Assembly: GCA_002427365.1 (NCBI GenBank) | Contig: DIQT01000003.1 | Span: forward strand, 1-6,382 | Reading direction: 5' to 3' | DNA: 6,382 nt | Source of the DNA: Caryophanales bacterium UBA5455 | Lineage (GTDB): Bacteria; Bacillota_I; Bacilli_A; RFN20; CAG-826 | Shown here: positions 1 through 5,900 of the stretch, piece after piece | How the letters are laid out: each line of letters begins with the position of its first letter | Numbering within the stretch: the first letter of the stretch is position 1 | Notes under the pieces: model-generated | What the model saw: the letters and a program-made list of their open reading frames with translations, nothing else | What the model was told of the DNA's origin: nothing | Databases searched by the model: none | Position numbers and translations under genes: made by a program

Positions 1-813
1 TTAAAAGATCTACTTCTAATATCAGGGCTTCCAAAATCTGTTTATTATTACTATGAGCAACGTAAAGAAACTGATAAGTATCACGATATAAAGATACTTA
101 TTTCAGAAATCTTTGAGTCTAGTAACAAAACATATGGCTATAGACGTATCAAACTCGCCCTTCAAAACTTTTATCAGGTCAAAATAGCCTATAAAACAGT
201 TGTAAAGCTCATGAAAGAGTTACATATCGTTTGTAAGGTAAGAAAAAAGAGATATCGCTACATCTCTCAAATATCAAACAAAATTACACCCAATCTACTT
301 AAAAGAGACTTTAAAAAAGATGAACCTAATGTTGCATGGGTCACAGATGTATCAGAGTTTAGATTCAATCGTAAACGTTTATATCTATCTGTGATACAAG
401 ATCTTTACAATGGTGAAGTCAAAGCATACCAAATCTCTAGGAGTCAAAATCAAGACTTGATTCTAAAAACTCTTAAGAAAGCAATCAACCCAAATGAAGA
501 CTTATCAAAGCTTCTCATACACTCGGATCAAGGTATTCTATACCAATCACCTAAATATCGTAATTACCTTAAGAAATCATCATTTACTCAATCCATGAGT
601 GCTAAAGGTAATGCCTATGACAATGCAGTGGTTGAAAGTTTCTTCGGGACACTTAAATGCGAAACCATCTACTTACAAAAGGTTAAATCTTTATCTGATT
701 TAATTAGAACAATTGATGAGTATATCTATTGGTATAATAACGATAGAATAAAATTAACTCTAGGTGGCTATTCACCTATTCAATATAGACTCATGAATCA
801 ACAAATGATATAA
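1..813 (+). CDS. IS3-family transposase OrfB, 5'-truncated by the window edge
   Basis: This is the catalytic subunit of an IS3-family DDE transposase, which cuts and joins the IS ends through a circular intermediate. The frame is open from base 1 and gives 270 residues before TAA; usual OrfB length is about 280-290, so only a short N-terminus is missing. Residues about 28-86 form the HTH_21 region with the typical YGYRRIK signature near residues 45-51. The integrase-core (rve) domain covers about 105-205. The triad is Asp116 (in WVTDVSEF), Asp176 (in HSDQGI) and Glu212 (in VESFFGTLK), with exactly 35 residues between Asp176 and Glu212 and Lys219 seven residues after the Glu, as in IS3 members. 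The C-terminus has the family YNNDRI...SPIQYR motif. An internal ATG at 211 is not the real start because homology continues upstream of it. No break is visible, so the protein is probably functional. Confidence 0.95.
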   Translation, partial: LKDLLLISGLPKSVYYYYEQRKETDKYHDIKILISEIFESSNKTYGYRRIKLALQNFYQVKIAYKTVVKLMKELHIVCKVRKKRYRYISQISNKITPNLLKRDFKKDEPNVAWVTDVSEFRFNRKRLYLSVIQDLYNGEVKAYQISRSQNQDLILKTLKKAINPNEDLSKLLIHSDQGILYQSPKYRNYLKKSSFTQSMSAKGNAYDNAVVESFFGTLKCETIYLQKVKSLSDLIRTIDEYIYWYNNDRIKLTLGGYSPIQYRLMNQQMI

Positions 814-902
814 CAACTACAAAGAACATAAAGTACAAAAAAATGGTATCAATTCACTTATGAACAATATAGCGCGGAAAGTAATTATATACACATTAAA
901 TT

Positions 903-928
903 GTGTCTACTTATCGTTAACGAATGCA
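903..928 (+). repeat. Probable right terminal inverted repeat (IRR) of the IS
   Basis: The stretch starting GTGTCTACTT and ending ATGCA lies 90 bases after the transposase stop, where IS3 elements have their right end. On the opposite strand it begins with TG and contains AAGTAGACAC, the kind of end sequence seen in many IS150-group elements. A small hairpin, ACACA-TTAAAT-TGTGT (891-906), overlaps its inner edge. The left end is outside the window, so neither the pairing of the ends nor the target duplication can be checked. The outer boundary could be off by several bases. Confidence 0.45.
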
Positions 929-1353
929 ATGTATGGACTTTTTTTACAATTAACACAATTTTACCGACTATTTTATAGTGTTATTTTTGAAACGAAATAT
1001 AAATAATAAATTGCTTTGTTTGTCAATTTAAGTTTTTCAGGCATCAAAAAATATCATATGAGCGATTTAACAAGTTTCAGGAAAATAATTGCCACTCATT
1101 CTAATGAACCTACTTAGAAAATTTAATAATTTGTAGTTAAATTTTATCTTAAATTACATATAAAAACTTATCAATTTTAGTATTTCCACCTATCAACTGC
1201 CAATAATTCAACCCCCCTTCAAATCGTGTATTCTTGCAACCCCCCCTGTAAATTTAAAAATGGCTAAATTGCCGGTTTCTAAAGTTTGATCATAATATTT
1301 CAATTTTTGGTGCAAAAAGGGCCAAAAAAGCCCGAATTTACGCTTGTTTAAAG
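929..1353. other. AT-rich intergenic region without a recognisable gene
   Basis: About 425 bases separate the IS end from the tRNA terminator. I see no ORF of useful length with a ribosome site. The longest start-to-stop reading noted is 19 codons at 1058-1117, with no Shine-Dalgarno. Visible structure is limited to four things. A T7 run occurs at 939-945. A loose direct repeat, AAGTTTTTCAGG (1030-1041) and AAGTTTCAGG (1072-1081), is present. CAACCCCCC occurs twice (1209-1217 and 1238-1246), unusual in this AT-rich setting. A short hairpin lies at 1319-1333. It may be a decayed remnant of earlier insertions, but nothing identifies it. Confidence 0.6.
1314..1333 (-). terminator. Weak secondary hairpin terminator
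   Basis: On the - strand GGGC, a seven-base T-rich loop and GCCC are followed by TTTTT. The stem is only 4 bp but all G-C. It lies about 20 bases beyond the stronger terminator at 1354-1383, so it may act as a back-up stop for yqeY/tRNA-Trp transcription, or be chance. Confidence 0.35.
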
Positions 1354-1383
1354 AAAAAATGCCTTGATAATTGTATCAAAGCA
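1354..1383 (-). terminator. Intrinsic terminator after tRNA-Trp
   Basis: Read on the - strand, TGCTTTGATA pairs with TATCAAGGCA around a CAAT loop. This 10-bp stem has one G-T pair and is followed directly by TTTTTT. It starts 12 bases after the encoded CCA end of the tRNA, where the transcript should stop. It is the only good terminator downstream of yqeY, which supports yqeY and the tRNA sharing a transcript. Confidence 0.85.
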
Positions 1384-1395
1384 CTATAACCCTTC

Positions 1396-1469
1396 TGGCA
1401 GGGGTGACAGGAATCGAACCCGCGATAATGGTTTTGGAGACCATTGTTATACCATTTAACTACACCCCT
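1396..1469 (-). tRNA. trnW: tRNA-Trp (anticodon CCA)
   Basis: On the - strand the 74-base gene begins AGGGGTG and ends CACCCCT-G-CCA. The acceptor stem is a perfect 7-bp helix, the discriminator base is G, and the 3' CCA is encoded. The anticodon arm is ATGGT-CTCCAAA-ACCAT, placing CCA at positions 34-36. The T arm has the usual GGTTCGATTCC core. Anticodon CCA reads UGG only, so this tRNA gives no support for UGA being read as tryptophan, as happens in mycoplasmas. The gene starts 11 bases after the yqeY stop on the same strand, too close for its own promoter outside the yqeY coding region, so it is probably processed from a yqeY-tRNA transcript. Confidence 0.97.
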
Positions 1470-1480
1470 AGAATACCCGT

Positions 1481-1903
1481 TTATAAATTACGGGCAATCT
1501 TGCTGACTAAGCCCATGTCGACTTTACCAGCAAAGTTGATTTTAAAGTATTTCATCACATTTGGCAATGATTTATCGTCAAGTTTGTTAATTTCTTCAAC
1601 AATTTGTTCTTCTGATAACATTTTTGGCAAATATTCACTAACAATTGCTTTTTGGATTTTTAGTTCTTCCACCATCGAAAGGTTGTTGGCTTGAATGTAG
1701 CCCGCTAATTCTTCATCAAGTTCTTTATCCGTTTTAATTAAAACTTGATTAACATCAGCGTCAGTTAATGCTTTCCCACCCCGCCGTAATTCGATTTCGA
1801 GGTTATGAGCTTTGTTAATAAGAATTGTTAAGATTGTTCTTCGTGTTTTATCATTAGCTTTAAGCGCGGCAACATTGTCAGCTTGTAACTTATTAATTAA
1901 CAT
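1481..1903 (-). CDS. yqeY: GatB/YqeY domain protein
   Basis: The 140-residue protein matches the YqeY family (usual length about 145-150), a single-domain cytosolic protein related to the C-terminal tail domain of GatB, the amidotransferase subunit that makes Gln-tRNA or Asn-tRNA. Its own role is not settled; a tRNA-linked role is commonly guessed. Recognisable family features are the N-terminal KANDKTRRTILTILINKAHNLEIE region (about residues 16-39), the acidic helical middle with KTDKELDEELAGY, then EYLPKMLSEEQI and the C-terminal MKYFKINFAGKVDMGLVSKI (closing NFAGKVDMGLVSK, where the family usually has GkaDmg.v). The ATG at 1903 is preceded by AAGGAGG at 1911-1917 with a 7-base spacer, which fixes the start. 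The stop is TAA. A tRNA-Trp follows 11 bases on. The gene is complete and ordinary. Confidence 0.92.
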   Translation of the reverse strand: MLINKLQADNVAALKANDKTRRTILTILINKAHNLEIELRRGGKALTDADVNQVLIKTDKELDEELAGYIQANNLSMVEELKIQKAIVSEYLPKMLSEEQIVEEINKLDDKSLPNVMKYFKINFAGKVDMGLVSKIARNL

Positions 1904-1929
1904 TGTTATTCCTCCTTAATGCTTGTTAT

Positions 1930-1958
1930 AGTCTAGTATTTAATGATGATTATTTCAA
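1930..1958 (-). promoter_or_regulatory. Possible yqeY promoter
   Basis: On the - strand TTGAAA (1953-1958) and TAGACT (1930-1935) are separated by 17 bases. The -35 is good and the -10 poor. TATAAC at 1925-1930 is a better -10 sequence but has no -35 at the right distance. A promoter is expected here because the preceding lipoprotein gene ends at a terminator at 1971-1998. Confidence 0.35.
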
Positions 1959-1970
1959 GTTAAATAATGT

Positions 1971-1998
1971 AAAAGGCCCTAAGAGAAACTAGGGCCTT
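1971..1998 (-). terminator. Intrinsic terminator after the lipoprotein gene
   Basis: AAGGCCCTA and TAGGGCCTT form a perfect 9-bp stem around an 8-base loop, about 30 bases beyond the lipoprotein stop. On the - strand the stem runs into a short TTTT tract, two bases of which belong to the stem. The stem is stable but the T-tract short, so termination may be incomplete. Confidence 0.8.
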
Positions 1999-2029
1999 AA
2001 ATCGTTAAGTGTTATTCTTTAATTGAGTT

Positions 2030-3076
2030 TTAACGGCCAGCTTTTGCAAGTGCAGCAGCTTCAGCGTAAACAGTTAAGAAATCAGTAACGGTCATCGTAA
2101 CACCAATTTCTGCACCATTAACAGGTGAACCACCTTTAACTTCAAGAGCAGCAATTTCTGCAGGGGTTTTGCCTAATGCCCAAGCTTGGAAGCTTGCAGC
2201 TTGTTCGAACCATTCCGCTCCGCCTTCAATTTTACCAATTGCGGCAGATGTATCTTTCATATCATAATCGTATTTAAGCGTTTCTTTGGAGATGATTGTG
2301 CTATTTTCAGCATTAACTTGGACTTTCGATTCAGCTGTATCAACAGAAACGACGAATTTTTCTTCTTCTGCGGTTACAACGTAAGGAATTTGGTAAACAT
2401 CAAATTTACTACCCGCAACTTTACCGTTTTCTAAGACTAATCCACTGACGGTAACATCTGTTTGTACACCTGAATGTTCGTTGGCGACGGATGCATGAGT
2501 TGTAAACATACCAACACCAACTTTAGCTTTCGCGCTTGCTTTAACTTCAAATTTAGCGGCATAGGCTTTTTCTAAAGCGCCTGTATACATGTTAACGTGA
2601 ATTGTTGTACCAATACTCGCACCATCAACTAAGCTTCCTTTTTCGACAGCGGCATTAATTTCTTGAAGTGTTTTACCAACTGCCCAATTTTCAAAGGAAA
2701 TTGCTTGTTCGTACCATTCTGCTCCGCCTTCGATTGCGCCAATGCTAGCAGATGTATCTTTCATGCGATAGTCTTCTTTAAGTTCATGTTTGGACTTAAT
2801 GTCGGTTTTGGCTTCGTCGTTATAACCATCGGATGCTAAAGTAACGACATCAGCTTCAGTTGAAGCAACTTTAACTTGTAAGGAATCGATTTTAATATCT
2901 AAGACCTTACCATTTTTGTCAAACAAAGCGGCAACAAGGTCAACGTCTGTTTGCGCAGTCGCGTTAAAGGATGCATTGCTACCTAAACCGAAGTAAACTT
3001 TGTCTGATCCGCCACAGCTAGCTAATGGTAGTACTAAGGCCGCTGCGACTAGTGGAATAAATAATTTTCTTTTCAT
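2030..3076 (-). CDS. Lipoprotein with two tandem FMN_bind-like domains (function unknown)
   Basis: This 348-residue protein has a lipoprotein signal: basic MKRK, a hydrophobic stretch, and lipobox LASC with Cys21 as the lipidated residue. It should sit on the outer face of the membrane. The mature part is two copies of one domain, about residues 26-175 and 184-345. The best conserved blocks, residues 101-140 and 269-308, share 29 of 40 positions and contain MKDTSA, IEGGAEW, EQA, and W-A-x-GKT. Each copy ends with a segment like the C-terminal end of FMN_bind domains: IGTTIHV (155-161) and IGVTMTV (324-330). Thr158 and Thr327 fall where covalently flavinylated Thr sits in S/T-G-A-T motifs. Copy 1 also has DGASIGT, close to the ApbE consensus D-G-x-S/T-x-A-T. 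With an ApbE gene just upstream, a flavin-carrying role like that of PplA is plausible but not shown. I recall similar unnamed lipoproteins in clostridia. The start is supported by AGGAGGT at 3089-3095. Confidence 0.8.
   Translation of the reverse strand: MKRKLFIPLVAAALVLPLASCGGSDKVYFGLGSNASFNATAQTDVDLVAALFDKNGKVLDIKIDSLQVKVASTEADVVTLASDGYNDEAKTDIKSKHELKEDYRMKDTSASIGAIEGGAEWYEQAISFENWAVGKTLQEINAAVEKGSLVDGASIGTTIHVNMYTGALEKAYAAKFEVKASAKAKVGVGMFTTHASVANEHSGVQTDVTVSGLVLENGKVAGSKFDVYQIPYVVTAEEEKFVVSVDTAESKVQVNAENSTIISKETLKYDYDMKDTSAAIGKIEGGAEWFEQAASFQAWALGKTPAEIAALEVKGGSPVNGAEIGVTMTVTDFLTVYAEAAALAKAGR
2153..2272 (-). repeat. Conserved core of lipoprotein domain copy 2
   Basis: Encodes residues 269-308 of the lipoprotein. 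It aligns without gaps to residues 101-140 (2657-2776) with 29 of 40 identical residues, and the similarity is visible in the DNA too. The identity is much higher than in the rest of the two domains, so this block probably forms the functional or structural core. Confidence 0.9.
2657..2776 (-). repeat. Conserved core of lipoprotein domain copy 1
   Basis: Encodes residues 101-140, the partner of the block at 2153-2272. Shared landmarks are D-Y-x-M-K-D-T-S-A, I-E-G-G-A-E-W, E-Q-A and W-A-x-G-K-T. The pattern shows an internal duplication of a whole domain of roughly 160 residues. Confidence 0.9.
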
Positions 3077-3095
3077 AAGATTAATCTTACCTCCT
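3077..3095 (-). promoter_or_regulatory. Ribosome site separated from ATG by a 12-base palindrome
   Basis: On the - strand AGGAGGT (3089-3095) is followed by AAGATTAATCTT (3077-3088) and then directly by the lipoprotein ATG. The 12 bases are a perfect palindrome. The spacing is longer than the 5-9 bases usual here. The palindrome could fold to shorten it, bind a protein, or be chance. Confidence 0.6.
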
Positions 3096-3107
3096 AAATT
3101 TTCCTTT

Positions 3108-3142
3108 AATATAATAATACTTTATTACAAGTAAAGCAACAA
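3108..3142 (-). promoter_or_regulatory. Probable promoter of the lipoprotein gene
   Basis: Two overlapping sigma-A-type candidates exist on the - strand. One is TTGTTG (3137-3142), 17 bases, TATTAT (3114-3119). The other is TTTACT (3130-3135), 16 bases, TATATT (3108-3113). Both have a five-of-six -10. Either would give a 5' leader of a few tens of bases, and both lie past the possible apbE terminator at 3141-3173, so the lipoprotein is probably transcribed on its own. Confidence 0.6.
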
Positions 3143-3173
3143 AAAAACCGCATTATCGCTAATTTTTATCGGT
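3141..3173 (-). terminator. Possible terminator after apbE
   Basis: On the - strand ACCG, then ATTA-GCGA-TAAT, then CGGT can form a nested hairpin with a GNRA-type GCGA loop and an uneven internal loop, followed by TTTTTTT. The T-run is good, but the stem is weak and interrupted. It lies 66 bases beyond the apbE stop, so some read-through into the lipoprotein gene is possible. Confidence 0.4.
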
Positions 3174-3238
3174 ATTTTAACTATGATTCCCGAATTGTTT
3201 CGATGAATACTACAATATTCGGTATTTATTTACCTTCG

Positions 3239-4771
3239 TTATATTTTACTAATTTTAATATTGTTTAATGGAACCACATAATCAAAATATTCGTTTGTCG
3301 CAAACGCTTTAAATGGCGCGCCATATTTTTCTCTTGTTAACCAACAAGCGCGCAATGCAACATCACCTTGGCCAACTTCAGCAGCTTTTGCTTCATTAAT
3401 TTGTTTAACAAGTTCTTCGCCCGCTTCGACACTCATACACATTAAGGCCGTTGTAATCGCATCAAGTTCATAACTTGTTAAAACAGAAGATATAATATTA
3501 ACATCAACAATTTTATAATTTGCGGGTTCACCCGTTCTTGCATCAATAATATGATGACGGTGATAAGTTACTCCTTCTACGGTCGTAAAGTAGTAATTTT
3601 GCCCAATTTGATCGCCACCTGACGTTGATAAAGAAAACGGCGCATTGTTAAAGGAAATACCAAATGCTTCGGTATTATAACCATTTTCTTTACTCGCTAC
3701 TGAATTAGATGTAACGGTAATGTTCCAACCCTCATTAGCATTAAAGTAATGACTTAAAACATCAATTGATGATCCCGCGCCAAAAAAGAGGCCACGGTTT
3801 AATTCAGCTTTTGTTAAACAGTTCACTAATACTTCATTCGCGTATCCTTTAGCAATTCCCCCTAAGGTAATGCTAAGTTCACCAACATTCGCTTTTGCTG
3901 AAGAAAAATCGACATAATATTTATTGTCTTTTTCAATAAATTTTAATGTTTCGTTAATTTCTTCGGAAGTAAGAGGAATATAACTTTGAAGTTTATTTAG
4001 ATGCGCACGATTTGTTTCATTAGCGAGTGGTTCGCTTTCTAACGGGTATGGTGTTTTATTACTATCAATTTGTTCATTCCACCACAAAGATAATTCACCA
4101 ATAAAAAGATTAAACGCTGAATTTGTTTTAATTGTTAAATCAACGCTTACTTGTAATAAATGATATAAGTCATAGGGAACTTCAACAGGTCCCATGTTTA
4201 AACTTTCATTAATAACGCGTAAATTATTAATTCGTGGTGAGGATTTAACTTCTGGCGAATTTGCGAGATCATTTGAAACAACTTTTGCCGCAAAGGGAAT
4301 TTCTGTCGCAATAAGTGGTTCAACAAAGTAACCGTCTGGATAAATCGTTGCTTCACTATAATAATTATGCCGGTCACTTAACGCATGAATTTTCGGCACA
4401 ACAAATTGGAAAAGATTATTAACGGATTTAACTTCTTCTTCACTACTATTCGGTTCCATTAATAGTTGATAGGAACCCGAAACCGCACCAAACGGCGTTT
4501 GGCGTTCGGCGCGCCCCGTTTCACTTACTGGTTTATTATAAATTTCGGTGACAATACCCGCATGGATATAATCATCTAAATTACTTTCAACAAAATCTTT
4601 ACCAACCGTGGAAATACTTGTTAATAATAAAACTACTACTAATAAAATCGTTATGCCAATCGCGATAATTTCTAGTGGTGAAAAAAAGCGTTTCTTTGCT
4701 TCAATCATTGGCGTAATGACTTCTTCGTTTGTTACCGTCGTATCAATGACTTCATGGTTAGCTATTTTCAT
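3239..4771 (-). CDS. apbE: Membrane-anchored FAD:protein FMN transferase (ApbE family, FmnB-like)
   Basis: ApbE enzymes use FAD and Mg2+ to attach FMN covalently to a Thr or Ser of secreted or membrane flavoproteins such as RnfG, RnfD, NqrB/C and PplA. Visible motifs: LGGIAKGYA (303-311), STSGG (382-386), HHIIDARTGEP (406-416), and ELDAITTALM (435-444), whose Asp437 and Thr441 match the metal site. The protein has a 30-residue cytoplasmic start and one membrane segment (about 33-54), so the catalytic domain should be outside. There is no lipobox. At 510 residues it is longer than the usual 300-350, partly from the anchor and partly from an apparent insertion at about 140-180, between the ALSDRHNYYSE segment and RINNL. 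The normal FD before the helix is FN here (220-221). The start overlaps the preceding TGA as ATGA. The upstream GGCGGGG is a poor ribosome site, so translation is probably coupled. Likely substrates are Rnf subunits and perhaps the lipoprotein at 2030-3076. Confidence 0.93.
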   Translation of the reverse strand: MKIANHEVIDTTVTNEEVITPMIEAKKRFFSPLEIIAIGITILLVVVLLLTSISTVGKDFVESNLDDYIHAGIVTEIYNKPVSETGRAERQTPFGAVSGSYQLLMEPNSSEEEVKSVNNLFQFVVPKIHALSDRHNYYSEATIYPDGYFVEPLIATEIPFAAKVVSNDLANSPEVKSSPRINNLRVINESLNMGPVEVPYDLYHLLQVSVDLTIKTNSAFNLFIGELSLWWNEQIDSNKTPYPLESEPLANETNRAHLNKLQSYIPLTSEEINETLKFIEKDNKYYVDFSSAKANVGELSITLGGIAKGYANEVLVNCLTKAELNRGLFFGAGSSIDVLSHYFNANEGWNITVTSNSVASKENGYNTEAFGISFNNAPFSLSTSGGDQIGQNYYFTTVEGVTYHRHHIIDARTGEPANYKIVDVNIISSVLTSYELDAITTALMCMSVEAGEELVKQINEAKAAEVGQGDVALRACWLTREKYGAPFKAFATNEYFDYVVPLNNIKISKI

Positions 4772-5286
4772 ACATTTGCCCCGCCAATCAACCGAATTGG
4801 TAAATGTTTAATTGTTAAGCGGCATAAAAACGCAATTAACAAACCAGAAATAAGGCCGCTTAATCCTAATATTGGGAATAAAACAAACATTCCTAACGTC
4901 TTATACCAAATACTTACAATAAATATTTGACCAAGACCATGCATCACCGCTGAGATCATTGATAAACCAAAAATCGAAAACCGGTTGGCCAGATATAAAA
5001 TAACAACGACAAGTGAACTAAGTGCCCAGCCCCCCAGCGCGATCGATGTCGCCATACCAAAACCGGAAATTAACGCAGTTAACAACACGCGTAAAATTCC
5101 AATAATTAAAAACTCTTTCCAGCCATAATAATATAAAACTAATAAACCAATTGTATTTGCTAAACCAAGTTTAATTCCTGGCATAATTGGTACACTAATT
5201 AAAACATTTTCGGTGAAATTAAAAATAACCCCAATTGCGAGAAATAAGGCTAACGATACCATCTTTTTTGTATCCCACTTTTTCAT
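4768..5286 (-). CDS. eetB: Gx transporter / heptaprenyl diphosphate synthase component I family membrane protein (EetB-like)
   Basis: This 172-residue protein is almost wholly hydrophobic with about five or six membrane helices. It has the family signature PGIKLGLANTIGLLVL (36-51), followed by a conserved Arg and small-residue run (RVLLTALISGFG, 66-77), GGWALS (85-90) and an AVMHGLGQ segment (113-120). The family is annotated as component I of heptaprenyl diphosphate synthase in older work. In Listeria-type extracellular electron transfer loci the paired NusG-II/Gx proteins are called EetA and EetB, with a membrane role whose chemistry is not settled. The start overlaps the preceding stop as TAATG, with GAGGTGG seven bases upstream. 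The stop TGA overlaps the apbE start. Such overlaps on both sides point to one tightly coupled EetA-EetB-ApbE operon. Transport of a quinone or flavin precursor is an alternative role. Confidence 0.88.
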   Translation of the reverse strand: MKKWDTKKMVSLALFLAIGVIFNFTENVLISVPIMPGIKLGLANTIGLLVLYYYGWKEFLIIGILRVLLTALISGFGMATSIALGGWALSSLVVVILYLANRFSIFGLSMISAVMHGLGQIFIVSIWYKTLGMFVLFPILGLSGLISGLLIAFLCRLTIKHLPIRLIGGANV

Positions 5287-5798
5287 TATTTTTCCACCTC
5301 AATCACAACGCGAAAATAGTTGGGCGCACAAGTCAAAGGCCAATTACTTTGGTTGGTCGGTTTCATAATCGAGCAATAGTTATGTTGACTCCGTTCACCA
5401 AGCACATCGATATAACCATTATTAATATTTACTACAATTGGGCCCAGCAATAATTTAGCGTTAGCGCTCGTTACTTCAACATATTTAGGGTTCGTAAGTG
5501 AAACAAATTTTTTATTCGCAATATCATAAACTTCCGTTATATTTAATGGTTTCCCAATTAAATAATCATTATAGTCACTAAAGTTATTTACATGTTCTTC
5601 CGTATAAAAAACATATGTCCGATTAGTTTTCGGCGCCATTTGATAAATTACTTCATCCCGTAAATACGCATTAACAATTTTACTTCCGCTTGATACCGAA
5701 GATTTATTTGTCATAACAAAAACACTTGTCGATAAAATGACGAGTGCGCAAATTGCAAATGTATCGCCTGCTTTTTTTGTTAATGAAAATCCGCCCAT
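5286..5798 (-). CDS. eetA: NusG domain II-containing membrane protein (EetA-like)
   Basis: This 170-residue protein has one N-terminal membrane segment (about 11-29) and an outward-facing remainder. The C-terminal half matches the stand-alone NusG_II domain found beside Gx-transporter proteins and Rnf genes: VVNINNGYIDVLG (122-134), then HNYC (139-142), PLTCAP (154-159) and a closing VVIEVEK strand. Two cysteines remain, Cys142 and Cys157. Relatives often carry an additional earlier Cys in a CP-x-x-x-C pattern; the matching place here is about Ser137. About 60 residues between the membrane segment and the domain (30-100) are not recognisable. It is unrelated in job to transcription factor NusG. 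The ATG at 5798 has AAGGAG at 5804-5809, five bases away, and it is the first gene after a promoter at 5823-5851. Position and pairing with the next gene support the EetA assignment; the molecular role is unknown. Confidence 0.82.
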   Translation of the reverse strand: MGGFSLTKKAGDTFAICALVILSTSVFVMTNKSSVSSGSKIVNAYLRDEVIYQMAPKTNRTYVFYTEEHVNNFSDYNDYLIGKPLNITEVYDIANKKFVSLTNPKYVEVTSANAKLLLGPIVVNINNGYIDVLGERSQHNYCSIMKPTNQSNWPLTCAPNYFRVVIEVEK

Positions 5799-5822
5799 GC
5801 TTGCTCCTTATAAAACTGCTTA

Positions 5823-5851
5823 ATTGTAAATGAATCTACACAACTTAACAA
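5823..5851 (-). promoter_or_regulatory. Promoter of the eetA-eetB-apbE operon
   Basis: On the - strand TTGTTA (5846-5851) and TACAAT (5823-5828) are exactly 17 bases apart, a good sigma-A-type match with a five-of-six -10. The -35 begins one base past the T-run of the rnf terminator, so the two transcription units are separated with almost no spare sequence. Confidence 0.75.
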
Positions 5852-5852
5852 T

Positions 5853-5879
5853 AAAAACGGGAAAGGTTCCCCTCTCCCG
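5853..5879 (-). terminator. Strong intrinsic terminator ending the rnf operon
   Basis: On the - strand CGGGAGAGG pairs with CCTTTCCCG (9 bp, one G-T) around a GGAA loop and runs straight into TTTTT. It lies 21 bases after the rnfB-like stop, showing that the short reading frame truly ends the transcription unit. Confidence 0.92.
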
Positions 5880-5900
5880 CATTTTAATTTTAAAAATTAA

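Larger units (their letters stand above)
1..928 (+). mobile_element. IS3-family (IS150-like) insertion sequence, right-hand part
   Basis: The window opens inside an insertion sequence. It carries most of the transposase OrfB frame, then about 90 non-coding bases and a probable terminal inverted repeat near 903-928. The left end, orfA and the frameshift signal that normally joins OrfA and OrfB lie outside the window. The OrfB frame has no internal stop and has all catalytic residues, so the element may be active or recently inserted. Its codons favour ATA for isoleucine and AGA for arginine more than the genes at 1481-6382 do, which fits mobile DNA of separate origin. Family assignment is firm; the exact right boundary is tentative. 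Confidence 0.85.

Noticed and set aside
1058..1117. Small 19-codon reading starting ATG AGC GAT in the intergenic gap
   Set aside because: No Shine-Dalgarno, no recognisable protein and very short; expected by chance.
1371..1694. Open frame of 107 codons on the + strand
   Set aside because: It lies antisense across the tRNA-Trp and the 3' part of yqeY, has no ribosome site, and its residues come from the complement of those genes.
2186..2434. Open frame of 82 codons on the + strand
   Set aside because: Antisense to the well-supported lipoprotein gene, with no ribosome site; a shadow of its codon use.
4768..4771. UGA read as tryptophan, as in mycoplasmas
   Set aside because: The eetB stop is TGA inside a classic ATGA overlap, tryptophans seen are TGG, and the tRNA-Trp has anticodon CCA.
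4608..4811. Open frame of 67 codons on the + strand, hydrophobic
   Set aside because: Antisense to the start of apbE and the end of eetB; its hydrophobic look mirrors the complement of the apbE membrane segment.
5235..5453. Open frame of 72 codons on the + strand
   Set aside because: Antisense to the eetA/eetB junction, without a ribosome site or recognisable content.
5823..5852. Rex-type redox operator at the eetA promoter (TTGTTAA half-site and a TTTACAA half-site)
   Set aside because: The half-sites are about 14 bases apart instead of the short spacing of an 18-base Rex site, and they simply coincide with the -35 and -10.
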